Part shown: in pieces, positions 30,411-38,702 of the stretch
Layout: every line of letters begins with the position of its first letter
Numbering within the stretch: position 1 is the first letter of the stretch
The notes under the pieces: model-generated
Told to the model about the DNA's origin: nothing
Database searches by the model: none
What the model saw: only the letters and a program-made list of their open reading frames with translations
NCBI GenBank assembly: GCA_902532195.1
Contig: CACAHE010000002.1
Span: 57,726 to 121,725, forward strand
Length of the DNA stretch: 64,000 nucleotides
From: an uncultured Pelagibacteraceae bacterium
GTDB taxonomy: Bacteria; Pseudomonadota; Alphaproteobacteria; Pelagibacterales; Pelagibacteraceae
Direction of reading: 5' to 3'
Translations under genes and position numbers: made by a program

Positions 30411-31408
30411 AAAAAATACTATTAACTTTATTAACACTTTTAATCTCAGCTTCTTATTCTTATGCAGACAAGTGCTTTGATAGCGACACCACACCAATAA
30501 TATTAGATAGCGATAAAAAACCTGGTAGATTTTTTGAAGATCAACCAGATGTGAACGATGATTTTCAAATTCATATTGTTTACACTTTATTAAAAGACTC
30601 TAAAGATAAAGAAGGGGATATAAATGGAGATCTAGAAAAGTGGATAGAAATTGCTGATAAGTGGATTTTAAAAACGACTGCTAAAGCAAATAAAAATTCA
30701 AATTTTAATAATGGAGAAGGTCAGCAATTAAAGTGGGATAGGCGAAAAGATGGAAAGCTTGATATTACATTTATGAGATTGAACAGAACTAAAAAAAATA
30801 TGAAAAAATCTAAATGGGGAAGTTGCGGTAATTTATTTGGCAGATCTATAATTAACAATGGCATGAACAACCCTAAAAAAATTTACTTCAATTTTGGAGA
30901 CTATTCTTATAAAGATTTTCCATTTTCTGGAGGATTTCCAATTTTTAGTGTTTTTAGTAAGCATCAAAAAAAATGGCCACTTCTAAAAGACGAAGTTGGG
31001 TACTTTATTTTACATGAAGTTTTACATGCTATGGGAGGAATTTTTACATGTTCACCAAATTTTTTTGAAGGACACAACACAAAAAATAATAAAAGTAGTG
31101 GTGATATGATGGCAAGACAAGTTGGCGAAGGTAATAGAAATTTGGATCCTAAAAATGATGATTATTGGGGTCATAAAAATGCATCTTGTCCTGACATGCA
31201 AGACAGCGTTTACTTTACCCCAACTTCTGAAACACCATTCGATCCATTCGAGGCTGTTTGTTTGCCAAAAGATAAATGGAAACTTACTAAGCATGAATAC
31301 GATGAAAACAATCTTTTTGAACCTGGGCGTTCACAATGTTTCTATAGTAGGGATGATGCAACTGCTCCCTGGGAAGATGAATTAGGAATTTATAAAGGGA
31401 ATCGATAA
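30407..31408 (+). CDS. Secreted metzincin-like zinc protein (HExxHxxG)
   Basis: A 333-residue protein with a clear signal peptide (cleavage near SYA/DK, residue 20). The motif HEVLHAMGG at 203-211 is an HExxHxxG zinc-binding helix; His223 in EGH and a Met-turn-like SGDMM at 231-235 follow at the spacing seen in secreted bacterial metzincin-like proteins whose third His is displaced from the usual position. Glu204 would be the catalytic base. Cys23, 140, 215, 261, 285 and 311 suggest disulfides. It is translationally coupled (ATGA) to the secreted alpha/beta hydrolase. Protease activity is inferred from motifs only. Confidence 0.65.
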   Translation: MKKILLTLLTLLISASYSYADKCFDSDTTPIILDSDKKPGRFFEDQPDVNDDFQIHIVYTLLKDSKDKEGDINGDLEKWIEIADKWILKTTAKANKNSNFNNGEGQQLKWDRRKDGKLDITFMRLNRTKKNMKKSKWGSCGNLFGRSIINNGMNNPKKIYFNFGDYSYKDFPFSGGFPIFSVFSKHQKKWPLLKDEVGYFILHEVLHAMGGIFTCSPNFFEGHNTKNNKSSGDMMARQVGEGNRNLDPKNDDYWGHKNASCPDMQDSVYFTPTSETPFDPFEAVCLPKDKWKLTKHEYDENNLFEPGRSQCFYSRDDATAPWEDELGIYKGNR

Positions 31409-31711
31409 AATTTATTTTGGATAAATTAAAGACTGGTGGCTCATTTATTTAATTTACTCAAATATAAAAATCCTAGATGATTTGAAGAATATTTTGAAAT
31501 ATAGTTAGTGCCCTTTTATCTAGGTTTTTTGCTTAATTTTTAAACCACAATAAACTCAAAGTTGTATTATTTTCCTAGTTATTTAAATGTTGCACATATG
31601 CAACATGTAGCAAATATTCTTTAATTACCTTAATTAAATAGCTTAATTGTGATTATAAGTGCTATAAGAGAGGAATTTTAAAATTTTAAAATAATAATAA
31701 TAGGGTTTAAC
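31409..31711. other. 303-nt noncoding region: possible terminator and a palindromic operator-like site
   Basis: No credible coding frame is present. CCTAGAT (31472-31478) and ATCTAGG (31518-31524) can pair around a 39-nt loop and are followed by TTTTTT, a possible long-loop terminator for the secreted-protein operon or the end of a small RNA. Further on, ATGTTGC-N6-GCAACAT (31587-31606) is a perfect 7-bp dyad, the size of a regulator binding site, upstream of the outer-membrane protein gene. An AATAGGG Shine-Dalgarno precedes the next ATG. A TATAAG at about 31662 could be a -10 element. Confidence 0.45.
31587..31606. promoter_or_regulatory. Palindrome ATGTTGC-N6-GCAACAT, candidate operator
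   Basis: A 20-nt site with perfect 7-bp arms around ACATAT, about 105 nt before the outer-membrane protein ATG. It has the form of a dimeric helix-turn-helix regulator site. It could instead be a small RNA hairpin. No regulator gene lies nearby to match it with. Confidence 0.4.
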
Positions 31712-32392
31712 ATGTTAAAAATTAAAACTTTATCCATTGCTTTATTTGCAACGTTTTTTGCTTTTTCAGCGATGGCCCAGGTATCAATGGGATTGACTGC
31801 AACTGCATTGACTTATGATGCTAGTGGTAACGAGAAAATGAAGTCTTCAGGAAATAAGACTAATAAGGATGCAAGCGGAGAAGCTGGTTATGCATCTATA
31901 TTTATAGAATATACTCTACCTACAGATACTGTAATCGGAATAGATGTAATGCCATACAGCCAAAAAATTGGTGATGGTACTAACTCAGTGCCTGATACTG
32001 ACGTAAGTGATGACGCTGATACAGCCGGTACTAACAAAACAGATGTTAATATGTCTGGTCATGCAATGATTTACATTGAACAGCCAATTGATGCTGACTT
32101 CGGTTTTGGTATGCCATTTGTTAAAATTGGTTTCTCTCAAATGACACTAGAAACAGATGAGAGCGTAGCAACTGGATCAACTTACGGAGACGAAACAATG
32201 GATGCATTCCATGTAGGCGTTGGTTTGAAAGGTGATCTAGACGATGGTTTTTGGAAGCTTGGATTGACTTATGGAGATTACGATGGAGCAACTTTCGTAG
32301 GTTCTGAAGACGTTGACAGTGTGAGCAACACCATAACTCTTGAAGAGATGGAAACTTTATCACTGAGCTTATCAATAGGACAGTCATTTTAA
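31712..32392 (+). CDS. Outer-membrane beta-barrel-like protein
   Basis: A 226-residue exported protein: signal peptide to AMA/QV (residue 22), then alternating short beta-like stretches (GYASIFIEYTL, GHAMIYIEQPI, MPFVKIGFSQMTLE, FHVGVGLKGDL, FWKLGLTYGDY) separated by Asp/Thr/Gly-rich acidic loops, and a final aromatic residue (SIGQSF), the usual outer-membrane assembly signal. Length suggests 8-10 strands. I do not recognise a named family. It is monocistronic with a strong terminator after it, and its codon use is a little richer in GC-ending codons, consistent with high expression. Confidence 0.75.
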   Translation: MLKIKTLSIALFATFFAFSAMAQVSMGLTATALTYDASGNEKMKSSGNKTNKDASGEAGYASIFIEYTLPTDTVIGIDVMPYSQKIGDGTNSVPDTDVSDDADTAGTNKTDVNMSGHAMIYIEQPIDADFGFGMPFVKIGFSQMTLETDESVATGSTYGDETMDAFHVGVGLKGDLDDGFWKLGLTYGDYDGATFVGSEDVDSVSNTITLEEMETLSLSLSIGQSF

Positions 32393-32417
32393 TAAATAAA
32401 TTATTTATTTAAATTAG

Positions 32418-32448
32418 AACCCCCGCTTTATGCGGGGGTTTTTTTTTA
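32418..32448 (+). terminator. Strong Rho-independent terminator after the outer-membrane protein gene
   Basis: AACCCCCGC (32418-32426) pairs perfectly with GCGGGGGTT (32432-32440) around a 5-nt loop, followed by eight T residues. It is the most GC-rich hairpin in the window. Confidence 0.95.
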
Positions 32449-32485
32449 TAGCTCTTTATTTAAATTGTTTTAATATCAAATTTAA

Positions 32486-33256
32486 ATGATTTTAGGATTT
32501 GTAGGAACCGGAAATATATCTTCAGATGTAATTACAGGAATATGTAATTCAAAAATTAAATTCAATAAAATATATGTTTCTCCAAGAAATAAACACAAAG
32601 CTCAAAAATTAAAAAAAAATTTTAAAAAAGTATTTATTGCTAGAAATAATCAAGATGTAATTGATAAATCAGATTGGATATGTTTAGGAGTTCTACCAGA
32701 GGTAGGAGAAAAAATAATACCAAAACTAAACTTTAGAACTAAACAAGTGGTAGTCAGTTTTATTTCAACAATTAATCATAGTAAATTAAAAAAAATAATT
32801 AATAAAAATGTAAAAATTGTTAGAGCAATACCAATGCCACCAATCGCCTTGGGAAGAGGACCAATTGTTATTTTTCCTCCAGATAGACAAGTAAAAAATT
32901 TTTTTAATAAAATAGGCACTACTATAGAAATTAAAAGTGAAAAATTATCACAAAATTTCTGGGCTACATCTGGTACAATGGCAGCTTTTTATGAACTTTT
33001 AAAAGTTTTGTCAGATTGGTTAGTTAAAAAAGGTTTAAAAAGAAATCAAGCTCAACAATATATTACTTCTTTATATTCAGCTTTAGCTGAATTAGCAGTA
33101 GTTAGTTCAAAAAAAGACTTTAATCATTTTGTTGCTGAGTCCCAAACACCAGGAGGTCTTAATTGGCAAGGTGTTAACCAACTTAGAAAATCTGGATATT
33201 ATAAATCATTGGAAAGTACGATTAATAATATTTTAAAAAGACTAAATAAAAAATAA
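32486..33256 (+). CDS. Pyrroline-5-carboxylate reductase-family protein (ProC-like)
   Basis: A 256-residue NAD(P)-dependent reductase with the Rossmann motif GFVGTGNISSDVI (4-16), the family's RAIPMPPIALGRG (about 112-124, equivalent to RAMPNTPA in ProC) and a C-terminal segment VAESQTPGGLNWQGVNQL corresponding to ProC's PGGTT region. The PNTPA and GGTT signatures are both altered, so it may reduce a different cyclic imine rather than making proline. It starts the plus-strand run and ends 7 nt before livG, which ties it to the LIV transporter block. Confidence 0.75.
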   Translation: MILGFVGTGNISSDVITGICNSKIKFNKIYVSPRNKHKAQKLKKNFKKVFIARNNQDVIDKSDWICLGVLPEVGEKIIPKLNFRTKQVVVSFISTINHSKLKKIINKNVKIVRAIPMPPIALGRGPIVIFPPDRQVKNFFNKIGTTIEIKSEKLSQNFWATSGTMAAFYELLKVLSDWLVKKGLKRNQAQQYITSLYSALAELAVVSSKKDFNHFVAESQTPGGLNWQGVNQLRKSGYYKSLESTINNILKRLNKK

Positions 33257-33263
33257 TTTTGTA

Positions 33264-34061
33264 ATGCAATCAAATACAAATATTTTGCAAATTAACAATC
33301 TTTCAAAATATTTTGGAGGATTAGCTGCAGTATCAAACTGTTCTCTTAAAATAAAAAAGGGCTCTATAACAGGTATTATTGGTCCGAATGGTTCTGGAAA
33401 AACAACATTATTTAACTTAATCGCAGGTAATTTAAAAGCTTCAAATGGAACTGTGATGTTTAACAATGAAAATATTACAGACGTTCCATCATATGAACTT
33501 TTTTCTAAAGGTTTGCTTAGAACTTTTCAAATTGCGCACGAATTTACCAATTTAACAGTTTTAGAAAATTTAATGATGGTTCCAGGAAATCAGTCTGGAG
33601 AACAGTTAATGACTGCTTTGTTAAAACCAAAACAGGTTCAAAAAGAGGAAGAAAAGATAAGAAAAAAAGCTTATGAAGTAATCAAATTTTTAAACCTTTC
33701 ACATTTGTCAAATGAATTAGCTGGAAATTTATCAGGTGGGCAAAAAAAATTATTAGAGCTAGGAAGAACCATGATGGTAGAAGCAAAATTAGTTTTATTA
33801 GATGAAGTAGGTGCTGGAGTTAATAGAACTCTGTTAAAAGATTTGGGAACAGCAATATTAAGGTTAAATAAAGAACAAGGATACACTTTTTGTATGATCG
33901 AGCATGATATGGATTTTATAAGTAGGATGTGTGATCCAGTAATTGTAATGTCAGAAGGCTCAGTTTTATTTGAAGGAACATCAGACGAAGTTAAAACAAA
34001 TGAAAAAGTTATTGAAAGTTATTTAGGAAGAGCAAATAAAAATACAGGAGAAAATACTTAA
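33264..34061 (+). CDS. livG: LIV-type ABC transporter ATP-binding protein LivG
   Basis: A 265-residue ATPase of the HAAT (branched-chain amino acid/urea) family. Walker A GPNGSGKTT is at 40-48, the signature is LSGGQKKLLELGR, Walker B is LVLLDEVGAGV, and the C-terminus has the LivG-type CDPVIVMSEGSVLFEG. Its stop overlaps livF (TAATG). The transported compound need not be a branched-chain amino acid; HAAT systems also carry amides, urea and aromatic or cyclic compounds. Confidence 0.93.
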   Translation: MQSNTNILQINNLSKYFGGLAAVSNCSLKIKKGSITGIIGPNGSGKTTLFNLIAGNLKASNGTVMFNNENITDVPSYELFSKGLLRTFQIAHEFTNLTVLENLMMVPGNQSGEQLMTALLKPKQVQKEEEKIRKKAYEVIKFLNLSHLSNELAGNLSGGQKKLLELGRTMMVEAKLVLLDEVGAGVNRTLLKDLGTAILRLNKEQGYTFCMIEHDMDFISRMCDPVIVMSEGSVLFEGTSDEVKTNEKVIESYLGRANKNTGENT

Positions 34062-34768
34062 TGGCTTTTTTTGAGGGAAATAAAATGACAGCTGGTTATG
34101 GTGATGGACCAGACATCATATCTTCTTGTTCAATAAATGTTGATAGAGGCGAGATAGTTGCAATTCTTGGACCAAATGGTGCTGGAAAATCTACAGCTAT
34201 GAAAGCAATGTTGGGTTTGCTTAATTTGAAATCTGGTTCAGTATACATTGATGGAAAAGATATTTCCAAATTTTCTCCACACGATAGAATTAAACAAGGA
34301 ATTTCGTTTGTTCCACAAACAAGAAATGTTTTTGCAGAATTAACTGTGAGAGAAAATTTAGAAGTAGGAGCATTTTTAAGAGAAGACGATATTAATAAAG
34401 TAATTGAGGAAATATATGAATTATTTCCAATCTTGAAGGAAAAAAAATCACAAGTTGTTGGACAATTATCAGGTGGTCAAAGACAACAAGTTGCATTAGG
34501 AAGAGCACTAATGATTAAACCATCAGTTCTAATGTTAGATGAACCAACAGCCGGAGTATCTCCAATAGTTATGGATGAGTTATTTCACCATATTTTAAAA
34601 GTTAAAGAAACTAATGTTGCAATAATTATGGTTGAGCAAAATGCAAAACAGGCACTTAGCATTTCTGACAGAGGATATGTATTAGTGACAGGTGAAAATA
34701 AATTTGAAGGATCGGGCAAAGAATTACTTAATGATCCTGAAGTAAGAAGGTCATTTTTAGGAGCTTAA
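34061..34768 (+). CDS. livF: LIV-type ABC transporter ATP-binding protein LivF
   Basis: A 235-residue ATPase with Walker A GPNGAGKST at 37-45, signature LSGGQRQQVALGRALM and Walker B VLMLDEPTAGVSP. The short length and the IIMVEQNAKQALSISDRGYVL ending (start near residue 185) are characteristic of LivF. It is coupled to livG upstream and is 1 nt before livH. Confidence 0.93.
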   Translation: MAFFEGNKMTAGYGDGPDIISSCSINVDRGEIVAILGPNGAGKSTAMKAMLGLLNLKSGSVYIDGKDISKFSPHDRIKQGISFVPQTRNVFAELTVRENLEVGAFLREDDINKVIEEIYELFPILKEKKSQVVGQLSGGQRQQVALGRALMIKPSVLMLDEPTAGVSPIVMDELFHHILKVKETNVAIIMVEQNAKQALSISDRGYVLVTGENKFEGSGKELLNDPEVRRSFLGA

Positions 34769-34769
34769 G

Positions 34770-35780
34770 ATGGAACTTATAAACGCAATAATTTTATTAT
34801 TAAATTATACTATTTTACCAGCTTTAACTTATGGTTCACAATTAGCACTTGGAGCAATTTTCGTAACTTTAATTTATGGCATTCTTAGATTTGCTAATTT
34901 TGCAACTGGAGACATGATGTCTTTCGGAACTATGTTTGCAGTTTTATTAACTTATTATTTTCAATCTCTCGGTATAAGTTTAGGCGTACTACCCACAGCA
35001 CTACTTACAATTCCTTTTGCTATTTTTATGATGATTTTTTATATGTTGACCATAGATAAATTTGTTTTTAGTTACTATAGAGTAAAAAAAAGTCCTCCAG
35101 TTCAGCTTGCAATGGTAAGTGTGGGAGTAATGTTTGTAACTCAAGCAATTATAAGAATAATCATAGGACCTTTTGATAGAAGATTTCTTGATGGTGAAAA
35201 ATTTATTTTAAAAGCAACCGAGTTTAAAGAAATGACAGGACTTAGCGAAGGCTTAACAATTAAATCTACTCAAGTATTAACAATATTTATTACAATTGTG
35301 GTCGTATCAATTATGTTTTGGTTTTTAAATAAAACTAAAACTGGCACAAGTATGAGGGCTTATTCTGATAATGAAGATTTGGCTTTATTATCAGGAATTG
35401 ATCCTAAGAGAGTCGTATTAATAACCTGGGTAATTGCTGGAATTTTAGCAACAATTGGAGGAACTTTATATGGTCTAGACAAAAGCTATAGGCCATTTGT
35501 TTATTTTAATAATATGCTTCCTATATTTGCCGCAGCAATTGTTGGAGGAATTGGAAATCCATTTGGAGCATTTTTAGGTGGATACGTTATAGCATTCGCA
35601 GAGATATTTTTAACATATGCCTATAAAAAGTTTTTTGCTTATTTGCTTCCAGAAGCTTTAGAGCCAAATTCTATGGTGCAATTGCTATCAACAGATTATA
35701 AATTTGCTATTTCATTTTCTATTTTAGTCTTAGTCTTATTATTTAGACCATCAGGTATTTTCGAAGGAAAAAAAATATGA
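34770..35780 (+). CDS. livH: LIV-type ABC transporter permease LivH
   Basis: A 336-residue polytopic permease with about eight membrane segments. YGILRFANFATGDMMSFG (about 36-53) is the LivH signature region, and MRAYSDNEDLALLSGIDPKR (about 195-214) is the cytoplasmic loop that meets the ATPase. It is slightly longer than E. coli LivH. The stop overlaps livM by 4 nt. Confidence 0.93.
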   Translation: MELINAIILLLNYTILPALTYGSQLALGAIFVTLIYGILRFANFATGDMMSFGTMFAVLLTYYFQSLGISLGVLPTALLTIPFAIFMMIFYMLTIDKFVFSYYRVKKSPPVQLAMVSVGVMFVTQAIIRIIIGPFDRRFLDGEKFILKATEFKEMTGLSEGLTIKSTQVLTIFITIVVVSIMFWFLNKTKTGTSMRAYSDNEDLALLSGIDPKRVVLITWVIAGILATIGGTLYGLDKSYRPFVYFNNMLPIFAAAIVGGIGNPFGAFLGGYVIAFAEIFLTYAYKKFFAYLLPEALEPNSMVQLLSTDYKFAISFSILVLVLLFRPSGIFEGKKI

Positions 35781-37147
35781 AGCAATATTCTAATGTTATC
35801 GCCGCATACTCAATAATGATAATTTTAATTATTTTAGTAGGAGTATTTCAATCATGGTCTATTGCTCTTACAATTCTTAATTATTGTTTAATTTCTGCTG
35901 TAATGACCATGGGAGCAAATATTCAATGGGGTTATGCAGGTTTAATTAATTTTGGAATTATGGGTTACACAGCACTTGGAGGTTTAGCAGTTGTTCTTGT
36001 TTCTGTTGCGCCAGTTGAAGAAGCTTGGCGGCTTGGCGGTCTTAATATGATGATTTGTATCGGTATAATTGTGGCAATGATTTATTCAATTCGATATGTT
36101 TTAAAAAAAATTGATAAATCAAAAAAAAGAAATTATTTGATCGCCAGTATTATAATAATTGGTTTGTTGCTTTTAAGAATAATTTCTACACCAGCTATTG
36201 AAAGTATCGAGTCAGTTGAGCCGGCTAAAACTGGATATTTAGGTGGTCTTGGCATGCCAGTATTATTTTCATGGATTGTTGGAGCATTTTTTGCAGGAGG
36301 ATTAGCATATGTGATTGGAAAAATTGCTCTTGGCTTAAGAGCTGATTATCTTGCAATTGCAACATTATTAATTGCCGAGATTATTGTTTCTATTATTAAA
36401 CATGAAGAGTGGTTAGCAAGAGGAGTAAAAAACGTTATTGGTCTAAAAAGACCAGCACCCTATGAAATAGATCTTCAAACAACTCCTTGGTTTATAAATC
36501 TAGTCGAAAAATTTCATTCTGCAAAATTAGAATTAATAAATTCTGTTACTGAAAGACAAGATGCATTAAATCAATTAGTTATTGATGCTTCATCAGTTTA
36601 TGTAAAACTTTGTTTTGCAGGAATGTTTTTAATTGTTGTAATTATATTGCTTATTGTAACCCAGAAAGCTTTGTATTCTCCTTGGGGACGAAAGATGAGA
36701 GCCATAAGAGACAATGAAGAAGCAGCAAGCGCTATGGGAAAAAATGTAGTTAAAGAACATTTATTAATCTTTGTTTTAGGTTCAGCAATTGTTGGTATTG
36801 CTGGCGCCATGATGGTAACTAATGATGGTTTATTTACACCAGGAAGCTATAGACCAATGAGGTACACATTTGTAATTTGGGTTATGGTAATTGTTGGAGG
36901 TACTGGAAATAACTTTGGCGCAATATTAGGAGGATTTGTTGTTTGGTTCTTATGGGTTGAAGCTGCACCAATAGCTTTATTTTTTATCAATCTATTTACT
37001 TCTCATTTGCCAGAAACAAATGAAGTTAAAATTCATTTAATTAATAGTGCATCATATTTCAGATTTTTAATGGTAGGAATTGGTCTATTAATCATAATGA
37101 GGTATAGACCAAGAGGTATTTTACCTGAAAAAATTATCAAACAATAA
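35777..37147 (+). CDS. livM: LIV-type ABC transporter permease LivM, enlarged
   Basis: A 456-residue permease with LivM motifs: QWGYAGLINFGIMGYTALGG (about 50-69), LRADYLAIATLLIAEI near 190-205, MRAIRDNEEAASAMGKN near 311-327, and an RPRGILPEK end. There are extra stretches: a charged loop with an additional helix near 105-135, and a 70-80-residue insert (about 220-275) after the central DYLAIATL region. Typical LivM proteins without such inserts are about 300-425 residues. The start overlaps livH. Confidence 0.92.
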   Translation: MKQYSNVIAAYSIMIILIILVGVFQSWSIALTILNYCLISAVMTMGANIQWGYAGLINFGIMGYTALGGLAVVLVSVAPVEEAWRLGGLNMMICIGIIVAMIYSIRYVLKKIDKSKKRNYLIASIIIIGLLLLRIISTPAIESIESVEPAKTGYLGGLGMPVLFSWIVGAFFAGGLAYVIGKIALGLRADYLAIATLLIAEIIVSIIKHEEWLARGVKNVIGLKRPAPYEIDLQTTPWFINLVEKFHSAKLELINSVTERQDALNQLVIDASSVYVKLCFAGMFLIVVIILLIVTQKALYSPWGRKMRAIRDNEEAASAMGKNVVKEHLLIFVLGSAIVGIAGAMMVTNDGLFTPGSYRPMRYTFVIWVMVIVGGTGNNFGAILGGFVVWFLWVEAAPIALFFINLFTSHLPETNEVKIHLINSASYFRFLMVGIGLLIIMRYRPRGILPEKIIKQ

Positions 37148-37190
37148 TTGTCACATTGAAAAAGTGCTCGCTAAGTTATAAAATAATTCA

Positions 37191-37562
37191 ATGAAAAAAT
37201 TTCTAATAATTTTATTTGTCTTTTTTAGCTTTGAAGCTTTGTCTGTAGAGAAAAAAACTACTTTTAATATAGATGTTTTTAAAAAGGCGCAAAGTGATGG
37301 AAAAATAGTGGTTGTAAATTCATGGAATAAATTTTGTGGCACATGCGGTAGACAAACTAAAGTAATAAATGAAGCAAAAAAAGAATTTCCTAATATAATT
37401 TTTTTAAGTTATGAGCAAACTAAAAACAAAGAAATAGCTGAACTATTAAAAATAGACTATTGGGCGACTATTGTTGTTTATAAAAATAATAAAGAAATTC
37501 ACAGAGAAATTGGCATTACAACTAAAGAGGAAATATACTCCTTAATTAATAAAGGAGTGTAA
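37191..37562 (+). CDS. Periplasmic thioredoxin-like protein
   Basis: A 123-residue protein with a signal peptide or N-terminal anchor (about 1-18) and a thioredoxin fold. The redox motif CGTC is at 49-52 in WNKFCGTCGRQ, and WATIVVYKN near 92-100 is where the cis-Pro TxPTxV strand would be, but the Pro is absent (YWATIVV). Without the cis-Pro its redox behaviour may differ. It is 43 nt after livM and lies between the transporter and the flavin monooxygenase. Confidence 0.75.
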   Translation: MKKFLIILFVFFSFEALSVEKKTTFNIDVFKKAQSDGKIVVVNSWNKFCGTCGRQTKVINEAKKEFPNIIFLSYEQTKNKEIAELLKIDYWATIVVYKNNKEIHREIGITTKEEIYSLINKGV

Positions 37563-37566
37563 ATTT

Positions 37567-37635
37567 GTGTATTATATCCTTTTAGGAATAGTCATTGGAC
37601 TTATTATTTATCTTTCCGACAAATACATATTTTAG
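37567..37635 (+). CDS. Possible 22-residue membrane peptide
   Basis: A GTG-started frame five nt after the thioredoxin-like gene encodes a single hydrophobic helix, MYYILLGIVIGLIIYLSDKY and two more residues. It fills most of the 102-nt gap before the next gene, but no Shine-Dalgarno is evident and the frame is short enough to be chance in AT-rich DNA. Confidence 0.25.
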   Translation: MYYILLGIVIGLIIYLSDKYIF

Positions 37636-37664
37636 TTTTTAAATAAAATGGGTATAGTTCGATT

Positions 37665-38699
37665 ATGGACTTTAATCACTTCCTAACGAGCTACATGCCA
37701 AATCCTTCTATAGGATCAAAAACTCATTTTAAAAATATGATTGATCAAGCTATTTTAGCTGAAAAGCTTGGTTATAAAACTGTTTCAATACCCGAACATC
37801 ATTTAGTAAATCTTTTAATGATGCCTTCACCTTTACAAATGGCTGTTAAAATAGCAGCATTAACAAAAAAAATTAATATTTCAACAAGTGTTGTTGTTCT
37901 TCCTTTGCACGATATGAGAACTTATGCTGGAGAAGTTATAACGGCAGATATCTTAACTGAGGGTAGACTAATTCTTGGAGTAGGCCGTGGAGCTTTTGCA
38001 TGGGAAATGAATAGACTAGGAACACCAATTGAAAAGTCCAAAGAAAAATTTATAGAATCTTTAGATGTACTACAGAAGTTGTTAAACGAAGAAGAAGTTT
38101 CATATAAAGGAAAATATTATAACTTTGATCCAATAACAATTATGCCAAGACCTATAAGTAATCCAATTCAAATTATGATTGCTGCAATGGATCTTAACAG
38201 TATTAAAGATGCGGCCTCAAGAGGGTTTCATGTTCAATCAACCGTATTATCTGGTTCTAAAGAATTATTAAAACAAAGAGTAAATGCTTTTAAAGAAGGT
38301 AGTCTAAAACTTGGTGAAAAAGGAAAGCTATTAAAAATATCTATGCAAAGAATGGCTTTTGCTGCAAAAAATGAAAAAGATGCTAAAGAAAAAAATAAAT
38401 TAGCTTATGAATATTATAAACGCTTTGACAATGTATTTACTGGTCCAGGCAAAGTTAAAAATGGAAAAATAGAACCTTTGCCAAGAAAACAAACATTAGA
38501 AGAATTAACAGAAAATTTATTGATTTGTCCTGTAAATGAGATGATTGAGAAACTTAGCGTTTATGCAGAAACAGGTGTTGATGAAATTATAATAAGCGCT
38601 GGCTTTGGGCAAAGTCAAAGTGAAATGATTGAATCAATGCATCGTATAAGTGAAGAAGTAATACCTTATTTTAAAAAATTTAATACCCAAGTAGCATAA
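37665..38699 (+). CDS. LLM-class flavin-dependent monooxygenase
   Basis: A 344-residue luciferase-like monooxygenase (TIM barrel, FMNH2 supplied by a reductase). Family features include SIPEHHL near 41-47, TEGRLILGVGRGAFAWE near 98-114 and a conserved PRPISNPIQIMIAA near 156-169. LLM enzymes cleave C-S, C-N or C-C bonds or open rings such as uracil (RutA). An alpha/beta hydrolase gene starts 3 nt after it and an MFS gene follows, so product hydrolysis and transport are likely linked. No flavin reductase gene is in the window, so it must borrow one. Substrate unknown. Confidence 0.87.
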   Translation: MDFNHFLTSYMPNPSIGSKTHFKNMIDQAILAEKLGYKTVSIPEHHLVNLLMMPSPLQMAVKIAALTKKINISTSVVVLPLHDMRTYAGEVITADILTEGRLILGVGRGAFAWEMNRLGTPIEKSKEKFIESLDVLQKLLNEEEVSYKGKYYNFDPITIMPRPISNPIQIMIAAMDLNSIKDAASRGFHVQSTVLSGSKELLKQRVNAFKEGSLKLGEKGKLLKISMQRMAFAAKNEKDAKEKNKLAYEYYKRFDNVFTGPGKVKNGKIEPLPRKQTLEELTENLLICPVNEMIEKLSVYAETGVDEIIISAGFGQSQSEMIESMHRISEEVIPYFKKFNTQVA

Positions 38700-38702
38700 T
38701 AA

